Origin: Janthinobacterium sp. TB1-E2
Lineage (GTDB): Bacteria; Pseudomonadota; Gammaproteobacteria; Burkholderiales; Burkholderiaceae_D
Assembly (NCBI RefSeq): GCF_036885605.1
Contig: NZ_CP142523.1
Location: 6,138,001 to 6,202,000, forward strand
Length of the DNA: 64,000 nucleotides
Reading direction: 5' to 3'
Below are positions 36,542 through 44,188 of the stretch, one piece after another (position 1 is the stretch's first letter; each line of letters starts with the position of its first letter). The notes below the pieces were generated by a model, which saw nothing but the letters and a program-made list of their open reading frames with translations, was not told where the DNA came from and made no database searches. The translations under genes and the position numbers were made by a program.

Positions 36542-38152
36542 ATGCACCTAGTACCATTTCGCTACCTGACCTTCATTGCGACGGCAGCCATCTTTGTCCT
36601 GTCCCTGTTTTACTACGATCATTACTGGCTGCCCGTGCTGGCCGGTGCGCTGACCCTGGTCGGCATCAGCGACCTGCTGCAAACGAAGCGCGCCCTGCGC
36701 CGCAATTACCCCATCCTCGCGCATTTCCGCTTCTTTTTTGAGAGCATCCGCCCCGAAATCCGCCAGTATTTCCTGGAAAGCGACAGCGAAGCGACGCCGT
36801 TCTCGCGCAGCCAGCGCAGTATCGTCTACCAGCGCGCCAAGGAACAGACGGACAAGCGTCCGTTCGGCACCCAGCTCGACGTGTATGAAGCGGGCTATGA
36901 ATGGATCAACCATTCCATCGCGCCCGCCAAGGTGACGGGCCACGATTTCCGCATCGAGATCGGCAACCATCCGGACTGCCGACGTGAAAAGCCGTATTCG
37001 GCCAGCGTCTTCAATATCTCGGCGATGAGCTTTGGCGCCCTGTCGGCCAACGCCATCCTGGCCCTGAACGGCGGCGCGCGCAGCGGCGGCTTCATGCACG
37101 ACACGGGCGAAGGCAGCATCAGCCCCTACCACCGCGAAAACGGCGGCGACCTGGTGTGGGAAATCGGCTCCGGCTACTTCGGCTGCCGCAATCAGGACGG
37201 TACATTTTCGGAAGAACGCTTCATCGCCAACGCCAGCTCGGAGCAGGTGAAAATGATCGAGCTGAAAATGTCGCAGGGCGCCAAGCCGGGCCACGGCGGC
37301 GTGCTGCCCGGGCCGAAAGTGACGATCGAGATCGCCACCACGCGCGGCGTGATGGTGGGCGAGGATTGCGTTTCGCCGGCCGCGCACAGCGCCTTTTCCA
37401 CGCCGCTGGAAATGCTGCACTTCATCGACCGCCTGCGCACGCTCTCCGGCGGCAAGCCGACGGGCTTCAAGCTGGCCATCGGCCATCCGTGGGAGTTCTT
37501 CGCCATCGTCAAAGCCATGCTGGAAACGGGCATCACGCCCGACTTCATCGTCGTCGACGGCAGCGAAGGGGGCACGGGCGCCGCGCCCCTGGAATTCACG
37601 GACCATGTGGGCACGCCGCTGCAGGAAGCACTGGTACTCGTGCATAACACCCTCGTGGGCGCCAACCTGCGCGCGAAGGTCAAGATCGGCTGCTCGGGCA
37701 AGATCATCACGGCCTTCGACATCGCCCGCTTGCTGGCGCTGGGCGCCGACTGGTGCAATTCGGCGCGCGGCTTCATGTTCGCGCTGGGCTGCATCCAGTC
37801 GCAAAGCTGCCACACGGACCGCTGCCCCACGGGCGTGGCCACGCAAGACCCGCAGCGCCAGCGCGCGCTGGTGGTGTCCGACAAGATCGCCCGCGTGGCG
37901 CACTTCCACCAGAACACCATGAAGGCGCTGGCCGAACTGATCGCCGCCGCCGGCCTGGCGCACCCGCAGGAATTGCGTCCGCACCACCTGGTGCGCCGCA
38001 TTTCGCCGAACCAGGTGAAACTGGCGTCGGCCCTGCTGCCGTTCCTGGAAGCGGGCCAGCTGCTCGACCCGAGCCAGCTGCCGCAACTGCCGCCCGTGTT
38101 CGGCCTGTACTGGCCGAAGGCGCAATCGGCTTCGTTCCAGCGCCTCGATTGA
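36542..38152 (+). CDS. Membrane-anchored FMN-binding glutamate-synthase-like protein
   Basis: 536 residues from the ATG at 36542 (GGAG at 5 nt). Two N-terminal hydrophobic stretches (LTFIATAAIFVLSLFYYDHYW and LPVLAGALTLVGI) precede a single GltB central/FMN domain: ISAMSFGALSANAI, PGHGGVLPGPKV, DGSEGGTGAAPLEF and a cysteine triplet in CIQSQSCHTDRCPTG. There is no glutaminase domain and no GltD partner nearby, so it is not a full glutamate synthase. Such stand-alone proteins are common in proteobacteria; their electron partner and substrate are unknown. Confidence 0.88.
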   Translation: MHLVPFRYLTFIATAAIFVLSLFYYDHYWLPVLAGALTLVGISDLLQTKRALRRNYPILAHFRFFFESIRPEIRQYFLESDSEATPFSRSQRSIVYQRAKEQTDKRPFGTQLDVYEAGYEWINHSIAPAKVTGHDFRIEIGNHPDCRREKPYSASVFNISAMSFGALSANAILALNGGARSGGFMHDTGEGSISPYHRENGGDLVWEIGSGYFGCRNQDGTFSEERFIANASSEQVKMIELKMSQGAKPGHGGVLPGPKVTIEIATTRGVMVGEDCVSPAAHSAFSTPLEMLHFIDRLRTLSGGKPTGFKLAIGHPWEFFAIVKAMLETGITPDFIVVDGSEGGTGAAPLEFTDHVGTPLQEALVLVHNTLVGANLRAKVKIGCSGKIITAFDIARLLALGADWCNSARGFMFALGCIQSQSCHTDRCPTGVATQDPQRQRALVVSDKIARVAHFHQNTMKALAELIAAAGLAHPQELRPHHLVRRISPNQVKLASALLPFLEAGQLLDPSQLPQLPPVFGLYWPKAQSASFQRLD

Positions 38153-38159
38153 TACGGCC

Positions 38160-38203
38160 TTTGCGCAAGTGAAGCAATACCACTTAATAACCACTTGCGC
38201 AAA
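38160..38203. promoter_or_regulatory. 12-bp inverted repeat with two TTGCGCAA cores
   Basis: TTTGCGCAAGTG (38160-38171) and CACTTGCGCAAA (38192-38203) are exact reverse complements with a 20-nt AT-rich spacer. Each arm contains the palindrome TTGCGCAA, and the arms are 32 bp apart (about three helical turns). It lies downstream of the GltB-like gene and 120 nt upstream of the GH3 gene. No T tract follows, so a double operator is at least as likely as a terminator. Confidence 0.5.
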
Positions 38204-38322
38204 TATCTGAATCCAATACAATACCAAAAAAAGGCAGCTTTTCCGGTGATTGTCCAGATGCGTCACCAGGGGCCAGAATACGGACTTGTCGTCATCAGAA
38301 TGAATACCGGAGGAGTTGCAGC

Positions 38323-39864
38323 ATGGAACAGGGTTTGCGCGAGAAAATAGGACAGCTATTCATGGTGGGCTTCGACGCCCTGCAGGCGGACGAGCATATC
38401 AAGACCTTGATACGCGAAAAGAAGGTGGGCGGCGTGATCCTGTTCCGCCGCAACGTGCACACGCCCGCGCAAGTGTCGGCGCTGTGCCGCGAACTGCAGG
38501 AGATCAACGCGGAAGTGTCCGACACGCCGCTGCTGATCTCCATCGACCAGGAAGGCGGCATGGTGATGCGCATCGAACAGGGGGTCACGCCGATTCCCGC
38601 GGCGATGGCCTTCCAGGCGGCCGGCTCCATCGACGACTGCGAACGCATGAACCAGATCAGCGGCGATGAAATGCGCCAGGTGGGCATCAATATGCTGCTC
38701 GCGCCCGTGCTGGATGTGAACAACAACCGCAACAACCCCGTCATCGGCGTGCGCGCGTATGGCGAGGATGCCGCCACCGTCATCGACTACGGCATGGCAG
38801 CCATGCGCGGCCAGCGCGCCAGCGGCGTGGCCGTCACGGCCAAGCACTTCCCCGGCCACGGCGACACGGCCACCGACACGCATTACGCGATGGCCCTGGT
38901 CCCGCACGACAAGGAACGCCTGCGCGCCGTGGAACTGGCGCCGTTCCGCGCGGCCATTGCCGGCGGCGTCGATGCCATCATGACGGCGCACGTGGTCTTC
39001 CCCGCTTTCGAGGCCGACACCAGTGTGCCGGCCACCCTGTCGAAAGGCGTGCTGACGGACCTGCTGCGCGGCGAGTTGAAATACCAGGGCGTCGTCATCA
39101 CCGACTGCCTGGAGATGGCGGCGATTGCCGACGGCATCGGCATCGCGCAGGGCGCCATCGCCACCTTGCAGGCTGGCGCCGACATCGTCCTCATTTCGCA
39201 CCGCGAAGCGCAGCAGACGGCCGCCATCGATGCCGTCATCGCCGCCGTGGAGCGCGGCGACATTGCCATCGCCCGCATCGACGCGGCTTGCGCGCGCGTG
39301 GCGGAACTCAAGCGCAACCGCGCCGTGCGCGACTGGCGCGAACGCCCTGTCGCCCCGCCGGCGCTGATGCAGCCGGCCGCCATGGCCCTGTCGCAGCTGC
39401 TGCAAAAGGCCGCCTTGCGCGTGCAGGGCGACTACCGCCCGCTCGACGCCAGCCTGCCCGTGACCCTGCTGACGGTGGAAGTGCGCTCGCGCAGCGAAAT
39501 CGACGAAGTGGCGCTGGGCCGCAACAAGGAAGCGCGCAGCTCGATGCTGCCGGCGCTGCTCGAAGCGGGCCTGGACGTACGCGAGTACGCCTTGTCGGCC
39601 GAGGCGCTGGAAGAAGAGGTCAATGCAGCCATCGCCTTTGCGCAAGGCGCGCGGCAGATCGTGCTGCAAACGTATAACGCCATGTTCGTCGACGGCCAGC
39701 GCCGCCTGGTGGACGCCCTGCCGCACGACAAGCTGTGGCTGGTGGCGGGCCGTTTGCCGTATGACCTGGACCTGGCGCCCGACGCGCAAGGCCGCCTGGC
39801 CGCCTTCGGCTGCCGCCCCGCCGCGCTGGTGCCGGTGGTCGACAAGCTGGCGGGCAAGGCGTAA
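38323..39864 (+). CDS. nagZ: Glycoside hydrolase family 3, beta-N-acetylhexosaminidase (NagZ type) with C-terminal extension
   Basis: 513 residues; typical NagZ is about 340, so there is an extra C-terminal domain of about 160 residues resembling the GH3 C-terminal alpha/beta domain. The His-Asp general acid loop KHFPGHGDTATDTH begins at residue 174, and the nucleophile Asp261 lies in VVITDCLEMAAIADG. No signal peptide is present, so it should act in the cytoplasm, removing GlcNAc from anhydro-muropeptides. That feeds the AmgK-MurU shunt encoded elsewhere in this window. GGAGGAG precedes the ATG. A second NagZ elsewhere in the genome cannot be excluded. Confidence 0.88.
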   Translation: MEQGLREKIGQLFMVGFDALQADEHIKTLIREKKVGGVILFRRNVHTPAQVSALCRELQEINAEVSDTPLLISIDQEGGMVMRIEQGVTPIPAAMAFQAAGSIDDCERMNQISGDEMRQVGINMLLAPVLDVNNNRNNPVIGVRAYGEDAATVIDYGMAAMRGQRASGVAVTAKHFPGHGDTATDTHYAMALVPHDKERLRAVELAPFRAAIAGGVDAIMTAHVVFPAFEADTSVPATLSKGVLTDLLRGELKYQGVVITDCLEMAAIADGIGIAQGAIATLQAGADIVLISHREAQQTAAIDAVIAAVERGDIAIARIDAACARVAELKRNRAVRDWRERPVAPPALMQPAAMALSQLLQKAALRVQGDYRPLDASLPVTLLTVEVRSRSEIDEVALGRNKEARSSMLPALLEAGLDVREYALSAEALEEEVNAAIAFAQGARQIVLQTYNAMFVDGQRRLVDALPHDKLWLVAGRLPYDLDLAPDAQGRLAAFGCRPAALVPVVDKLAGKA

Positions 39865-39882
39865 GCGCAGCGCTGCAGACGT

Positions 39883-39910
39883 AAAAAAACCCGCATGCGC
39901 GGGTTTTTTT
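39883..39910. terminator. Bidirectional terminator
   Basis: AAAAAAACCCGC and GCGGGTTTTTTT form an A-tract/T-tract flanked stem that works in both directions, between the GH3 gene and the convergent small membrane protein gene. Confidence 0.9.
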
Positions 39911-39913
39911 CAT

Positions 39914-40075
39914 TCAGCTTGACGCAACGGGTGGCAGGGCCGCCACCGCCAGCAAGGCAAACGGACCGAGGAACAGGCCGATGCCGAACCAGAGTCCCCC
40001 GTGGCGGCCGCGCCGGCTGGCGAGCCGCCAGGTGGCGACCGCAAACAGAAACATGAAGATCAACAGTATCGCCAT
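39914..40075 (-). CDS. Small two-helix membrane protein
   Basis: 53 residues from the ATG at 40075, chosen because AAGGAG lies 5 nt upstream; a longer frame to 40114 lacks a ribosome-binding site. It has two hydrophobic stretches (MAILLIFMFLFAVATW and WFGIGLFLGPFALLAVAAL) joined by a basic loop (RLASRRGRHGG). The function is not recognised. It ends right at the bidirectional terminator, which supports it being transcribed. Confidence 0.6.
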   Translation of the reverse strand: MAILLIFMFLFAVATWRLASRRGRHGGLWFGIGLFLGPFALLAVAALPPVASS

Positions 40076-40105
40076 TGCCACTCCTTGCCATGCGGAAAGC
40101 TCAGT

Positions 40106-40132
40106 GTAGCCCACGGGCGCGCCCGTGGCTAC
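40106..40132. repeat. GC-rich palindrome downstream of the feo operon
   Basis: CACGGGCGCGCCCGTG is a perfect palindrome, flanked by GTAGC / GCTAC that extend the stem with one bulged C. It lies just after the Cys-rich gene that ends the feo operon and upstream of the small membrane protein gene. No T tract follows. It may be a REP-type hairpin or a weak terminator. Confidence 0.5.
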
Positions 40133-40145
40133 TCCGGCGTTGACC

Positions 40146-40424
40146 CTAGCGCTGCACCTGCATCAGGATCACGCGCTTGCTGCTGCTGCCGTCGACCGGT
40201 GGCGTGGCTGACGGCGGCGGCGGGCTGTCGCAGGAGCCGCAGGAACCGCAGCCGCTGCCGCAACCGGGCGCCACCTTGAAGAAGGTCGACATCTTCGCCT
40301 CATCGAGGCCGCAGCGCACGAGGCCACGCACGATGGCGCGGCGCACGCCGGCCGGCAGGTACTTGGTCGAAAAATGCAGCAGCGCGGCTGCGACGATCAG
40401 GGCGACGATGAGGGTTTGCCACAT
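40146..40424 (-). CDS. FeoB-associated Cys-rich membrane protein
   Basis: 92 residues. One N-terminal transmembrane helix (MWQTLIVALIVAAALLHF) is followed by a basic segment and a Gly-Cys cluster CGSGCGSCGSC near residue 57. It is the third gene of the feo operon; AGGAG overlaps the feoB stop codon and lies 6 nt before the ATG. Small Cys-rich proteins in this place take the role of FeoC in other phyla and may hold Fe(II) or an Fe-S centre next to FeoB (inference). Confidence 0.82.
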   Translation of the reverse strand: MWQTLIVALIVAAALLHFSTKYLPAGVRRAIVRGLVRCGLDEAKMSTFFKVAPGCGSGCGSCGSCDSPPPPSATPPVDGSSSKRVILMQVQR

Positions 40425-40433
40425 GCTTTTCTC

Positions 40434-42341
40434 CTAAGCGCCCAGCATCAGGGCGATGCGGTACGTGATGAACGAGGCGGCATACGCCAGGGCGAACATG
40501 TAGCCGGCCATCAGCAGCGGATAGCGCCAGCCGCCCGTCTCGCGTTTCACCACGGAGAGGGTCGACAGGCACTGCGGCGCAAATACATACCAGGCCAGCA
40601 GGGACAGCGCCGTGGCCATCGACCACGAATGGGCGATCAGCGGCTCGAGCGTGGTGGCAAGCGCGTCGCCCGTTTGCGACAGCGCATACACGGTGCCCAA
40701 GGCGCCGACGGCCACTTCACGCGCCGCCATGCCCGGCACCAGCGCGATGCAGATCTGCCAGTTGAAACCGATCGGCGCGAAGATCACTTCCAGGCCGCGG
40801 CCCAGGATGCCGGCCAGGCTGTAATAGATCGGCGGGTGGATCGCGTTGTCCGGCGGGCCGGGGAAGGTGCTGAGGAACCACAGGATGATCATCAGGCTCA
40901 GGATGATGGTGCCGACGCGCGTGAGGAAGATCTTCGCGCGCTCCCACAGGCTGACGGCCAGGTTGCGCAAATGCGGCCAGTGGTAGGCCGGCAGTTCCAG
41001 CAGCAGCGGCTGGTTGCCGCGCACGCCCATGCTGCGCTTCATGACCCAGGCCACGGCCATGGCCGAGATGATGCCGGCAAAGTACAGGACGAACAGCACC
41101 AGGCCTTGCAGGCTCAAATAGCCCCACACCTGGCGTTCCGGAATGAAGGCGGCGATGATCAGCGCATACACGGGCAAGCGCGCCGAGCATGTCATCAGCG
41201 GCGCGATCATGATGGTGACGAGGCGGTCGCGCGGATTCTGGATGGTGCGCGCCGCCATCACGCCGGGAATGGCGCAGGCAAAGCTCGACAGCAGCGGGAT
41301 GAAGGCGCGGCCCGACAGGCCCACGCCGCCCATCAGGCGGTCCAGCAAAAAGGCCGCGCGCGGCAGGTAGCCGCAGTCTTCCAGGCTCAGAATGAAGAAG
41401 AACAAAATCAGGATCTGCGGCAGGAAAACCAGCACGCTGCCGACGCCGCCGATGATGCCTTCCACCAGCAAGCTTTTCAGGTGGCCGTCAGGCATGTTCG
41501 CCGTCAGCACGGCGCCCAGATGGCCCACGCCATCGGTGATCATTTCCATCGGCGTGGCCGCCCAGGCAAACACGGCCTGGAAGATCAGGAACATCAGCAC
41601 GGCCAGGATGATGGGGCCGAAGACGGGATGCAGCACCACGTCGTCGATCTTTTCCGTCAGGTTGCCGCTGTCGCGCGTGTCGTTGCTGACGGCGGCCAGG
41701 ATGCGGCGCACTTCGCGCTGGGTTTCTTCGACGCTGACGGCATCGATGGCCGCCAGCGGTTTCGCTTCCACCACCGGCAGCGGCAGCATGGCGTCGATGG
41801 CGTCGAGCAGGGCTTTTTCGCCATCGTGCTGCACCGCGATGGTTTCCACCACGGGCATGCCCAGTTCCTGCGACAGCCTGGCCGTGTCGATGACCATGCC
41901 GCGCTTGCGCGCCACGTCCGTCATGTTCAGCGCCAGCAGCATGGGCAGGCCCAGGCGCTTGACTTCCAGCACCAGGCGCAAATTCAGGCGCAAATTGGTG
42001 GCGTCGACGACGCAGATGATGGCGTCCGGGCGCGGGTCGCCCTTCCGCAAGCCGCCCACTACGTCGCGCGTGATCGCTTCATCGGGCGTGGTGGCCGACA
42101 GGCTGTAGGCCCCCGGCAGGTCGAGCACGCGCACGGGCTTGCCGGCGGGCGACGTGAAATGGCCTTCCTTGCGCTCGATGGTGACGCCGGCGTAGTTCGC
42201 CACTTTCTGGCGCGCGCCCGTCAAACGGTTGAACAGGGCGGTCTTGCCGCAGTTCGGATTGCCCAGCAAGGCAATTTGTGGCTGATGCGGCGGCTTGTGC
42301 ACGCCCGCATCGACGATTGTTTCGACAGCACCCATGGTCAT
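40434..42341 (-). CDS. feoB: Ferrous iron transport protein B
   Basis: 635 residues, shorter than E. coli FeoB (773). The cytoplasmic G domain has G1 GNPNCGKT at 27-34, G3 DLPGAYSL and G4 NMTD. A linker with a GDI-like domain and the C-terminal membrane region with two Gate motifs follow (SSFACAIPGVMAART; PLMTCSARLPVYALII). It imports Fe(II) across the inner membrane. The ATG overlaps the feoA stop (ATGA). Control by Fur from the site upstream of feoA is expected. Confidence 0.96.
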   Translation of the reverse strand: MTMGAVETIVDAGVHKPPHQPQIALLGNPNCGKTALFNRLTGARQKVANYAGVTIERKEGHFTSPAGKPVRVLDLPGAYSLSATTPDEAITRDVVGGLRKGDPRPDAIICVVDATNLRLNLRLVLEVKRLGLPMLLALNMTDVARKRGMVIDTARLSQELGMPVVETIAVQHDGEKALLDAIDAMLPLPVVEAKPLAAIDAVSVEETQREVRRILAAVSNDTRDSGNLTEKIDDVVLHPVFGPIILAVLMFLIFQAVFAWAATPMEMITDGVGHLGAVLTANMPDGHLKSLLVEGIIGGVGSVLVFLPQILILFFFILSLEDCGYLPRAAFLLDRLMGGVGLSGRAFIPLLSSFACAIPGVMAARTIQNPRDRLVTIMIAPLMTCSARLPVYALIIAAFIPERQVWGYLSLQGLVLFVLYFAGIISAMAVAWVMKRSMGVRGNQPLLLELPAYHWPHLRNLAVSLWERAKIFLTRVGTIILSLMIILWFLSTFPGPPDNAIHPPIYYSLAGILGRGLEVIFAPIGFNWQICIALVPGMAAREVAVGALGTVYALSQTGDALATTLEPLIAHSWSMATALSLLAWYVFAPQCLSTLSVVKRETGGWRYPLLMAGYMFALAYAASFITYRIALMLGA

Positions 42342-42622
42342 TCCGGTTGAAGCAGCGGTTGAATCGTAATCAGCGCCGCTTCGAAGCGGCGCAGCGCGAA
42401 CGTGGCATTGCCCACCTTGATGGCCAGCGGATCGCCGCCGGGAATGCCGCGCTTGAGCATGCGGATGCGTTCGCCGGGAACGAATCCCAGCTCCATCAGG
42501 CGGCGGACGAGGTCGACGCCGTCCTCCGTCTGTCCTGCCGTGTGGGGCGTGATATGCAACACCGTGCCGCTCTGGCCGACTGCCAGCGCGTCGAGCGTCA
42601 TCATGGGTGGAACTAGAGTCAT
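42338..42622 (-). CDS. feoA: Ferrous iron transport protein A
   Basis: About 94 residues with an SH3-like core (GQSGTVLHI, LMELGFVPGERIRMLKRGIPGGDPLAIKVG). It binds and regulates FeoB. Start codons at 42622, 42604 and 42601 are possible; none has a strong ribosome-binding site, and homologues usually begin close to the TLDALAVGQ segment, which favours the internal ATGs. Confidence 0.93.
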   Translation of the reverse strand: MTLVPPMMTLDALAVGQSGTVLHITPHTAGQTEDGVDLVRRLMELGFVPGERIRMLKRGIPGGDPLAIKVGNATFALRRFEAALITIQPLLQPE

Positions 42623-42751
42623 GAGCAAATTCCGTTCAAATTAAGAACACCGGGGACAGACTGCTGCGCGTGGCGCATCGTGTTTGACGTGGGTGTTGTG
42701 AGGTAAAACGCAACTGTTGCGCATTACCGACAAGCGGCCTTTCAAACTGTC

Positions 42752-42768
42752 CGGACGGCGACCGTCCG
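42752..42768 (-). promoter_or_regulatory. Hairpin in the predicted feoA leader
   Basis: CGGACGG and CCGTCCG form a perfect 7-bp stem with a 3-nt loop, near the 5' end of the predicted feoA transcript about 130 nt upstream of the start. It may stabilise or regulate the long leader. Confidence 0.4.
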
Positions 42769-42781
42769 AGACAATACCAGC

Positions 42782-42813
42782 ATTATAAACATGAATGCGA
42801 ATAGTTTTTATTT
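42782..42813 (-). promoter_or_regulatory. feo promoter with candidate Fur box
   Basis: On the minus strand a perfect TATAAT -10 lies at 42787-42782. Immediately upstream is an AT-rich stretch containing ATTCGCATTC and AAATAAAAAC, resembling half of a Fur box (GCGAAT..TTTTATT). The -35 hexamer is weak. Confidence 0.5.
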
Positions 42814-42915
42814 AGCCCGGAGAGCCGCCCCCATCAAGGGCTGCACCATCCGAAAAAATGGCATATCGATGCGCCGCGCCAGGCCGCCAACTGCCGCACA
42901 CTTGATCAAAATCGC

Positions 42916-42944
42916 TTGCATTGTCCCGCACTTTGCGCGACAAT
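42916..42944 (+). promoter_or_regulatory. bfd-tonB promoter
   Basis: TTGCAT, a 17-nt spacer and GACAAT form a good sigma-70 promoter. The predicted start of transcription falls at the edge of the Fur box that follows. Confidence 0.6.
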
Positions 42945-42951
42945 GAAACGT

Positions 42952-42971
42952 AATGATAATGATTCTCATTA
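42952..42971 (+). promoter_or_regulatory. Fur box upstream of bfd
   Basis: AATGATAATGATTCTCATTA is close to the 19-bp Fur consensus and overlaps the predicted transcription start, as expected for iron-dependent repression of bfd and the TonB gene. Confidence 0.8.
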
Positions 42972-43035
42972 AAACACTAGCAACAATGCTTCCAAGCACT
43001 AGTGTCTGTTCATCCTCCAGCCAGAAGGTGCATCA

Positions 43036-43251
43036 ATGATTGTATGTGTCTGCAACAACATATCTGATCGTGAAATCCGTCAAGCCGTCGATCTTGGCCT
43101 GTCCAGCATGGCCGAACTGCGCCGCGACCTGGGCGTGGCCACCTGCTGCGGCAAATGCCACACCTGCGCACGGGAAGTGCTGAACGATCATCTGAACGCC
43201 ACCGTGGCGCTGCAAGAAACCGTATTGATGCGAGCTGTACTGACAAACTAA
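43036..43251 (+). CDS. bfd: Bacterioferritin-associated ferredoxin
   Basis: 71 residues. The [2Fe-2S] ligands are Cys4, Cys6, Cys38 and Cys41 in the Bfd pattern (MIVCVC...TCCGKC). It reduces the iron core of bacterioferritin so that stored Fe(III) is released as Fe(II) when iron is scarce. AGAAGGTG precedes the ATG, and the gene lies behind a strong Fur box. Bacterioferritin itself is encoded at 45291. Confidence 0.95.
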   Translation: MIVCVCNNISDREIRQAVDLGLSSMAELRRDLGVATCCGKCHTCAREVLNDHLNATVALQETVLMRAVLTN

Positions 43252-43258
43252 GAAAGCG

Positions 43259-43969
43259 ATGAATGCCATGACGATGATGCCCCCGCCCGTAACGGTGCAG
43301 GCCGTGCAGCAATTTGCCGACTTCGACAAGAAGCGCAACAAATTCGCGCCGCTGATGGCCATCGTCGTCCTGCATATCGCCGGCTTTTACGCCATCCAGA
43401 GCGGGCTCTTGAGTCGCGTCGTCACGGCGGCCATGCCGACCATCACGACCATCAGCATCATCGCCCCGCCGGCGCCGCCGAAACCACCGGCACCGTCCGT
43501 GCCGAAAACCGTGGAACTGAGCGCGCCCGTGCCGCGCGCCGTGATCCCGCCGCTGCCGCTGATCGCCGTGGCGCCAAGCGAACCGACGATCACGCCGCCG
43601 CAGCCGACGCGCGCCGAAGCGGCGCCTGTCGCCACCGCCGCACCAACAGCGCCAGCGGCACCATCGCCGACGCCACCGGCACCTTCGACACCGCGCACCG
43701 TCAGCAGCGTCGAATACATCAAGGCGCCGCAACTGATCTACCCGAATCTGTCGCGCCGCCTGGGCGAAAGCGGCACCGTCGTGCTGCGCATCCTGATCAA
43801 TGAAAAAGGCTTGCCCGAGCAAATCCTGATCCAGAAATCGACCGGCTACAACAACCTCGATGAAGCGGGCCGTCAGGCCGCCCAGCGCGCGCTGTTCAAG
43901 CCGATGATCGAAAACGGCAAGCCCGTACCCGTCTACGTTTTAGTACCGCTGACCTTCCAACTGAGCTAG
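43259..43969 (+). CDS. TonB-family energy-transducing protein
   Basis: 236 residues. A cytoplasmic N-terminus is followed by one membrane anchor (residues about 31-47), a Pro/Ala-rich periplasmic spacer (PPAPPKPPAPSVPKTVE and repeats), and a TonB C-terminal domain (YPNLSRRLGESGTVVLRILINEKG, ending in VPLTFQLS). It passes proton-motive energy to TonB-dependent receptors. It starts 7 nt after bfd and shares its Fur-controlled promoter. No exbB or exbD is adjacent, so the motor must be encoded elsewhere. Confidence 0.9.
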   Translation: MNAMTMMPPPVTVQAVQQFADFDKKRNKFAPLMAIVVLHIAGFYAIQSGLLSRVVTAAMPTITTISIIAPPAPPKPPAPSVPKTVELSAPVPRAVIPPLPLIAVAPSEPTITPPQPTRAEAAPVATAAPTAPAAPSPTPPAPSTPRTVSSVEYIKAPQLIYPNLSRRLGESGTVVLRILINEKGLPEQILIQKSTGYNNLDEAGRQAAQRALFKPMIENGKPVPVYVLVPLTFQLS

Positions 43970-44070
43970 CCTTCCGGCGGCCCTTGGGCCGCTGCCAGCC
44001 CGCAAGCACCGCACCCTGTGCCCTGCTTGCTTTTTTGCGCCCGTTTTCGTCAAGCGATTTGCTTGTTTCA

Positions 44071-44111
44071 GTCTGCCAGCCTACATCCCCGGGCCAGGCA
44101 GACTTTTTTTT
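44071..44111 (+). terminator. Terminator after the TonB gene
   Basis: GTCTGCC and GGCAGAC pair across a 19-nt loop and are followed by eight Ts on the plus strand, about 100 nt after the TonB-family stop codon. Confidence 0.65.
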
Positions 44112-44120
44112 GCCTGCTAT

Positions 44121-44184
44121 GGGGTCAGACCCTCAACACCGCCAACGCCCAGTTCAGCGCCAACGTCCCCGGGGGTCTGACCCC
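44121..44184. repeat. Inverted pair of GGGGTCAGACCC elements
   Basis: GGGGTCAGACCC (44121-44132) and GGGTCTGACCCC (44173-44184) are exact reverse complements 40 nt apart, each also nearly palindromic. They fill the gap between the TonB terminator and the PiuC gene end. The pattern looks like a dispersed intergenic repeat. Confidence 0.6.
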
Positions 44185-44188
44185 AGCC

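Noticed and set aside
36548-38266. 572-codon minus-strand frame opposite the GltB-like gene
   Set aside because: The plus-strand protein has FMN and Cys motifs; the minus frame has none.
42974-43005. ACACTAG / CTAGTGT inverted repeat after the Fur box
   Set aside because: Only 7-bp arms with an 18-nt loop; too weak to separate from chance without conservation.
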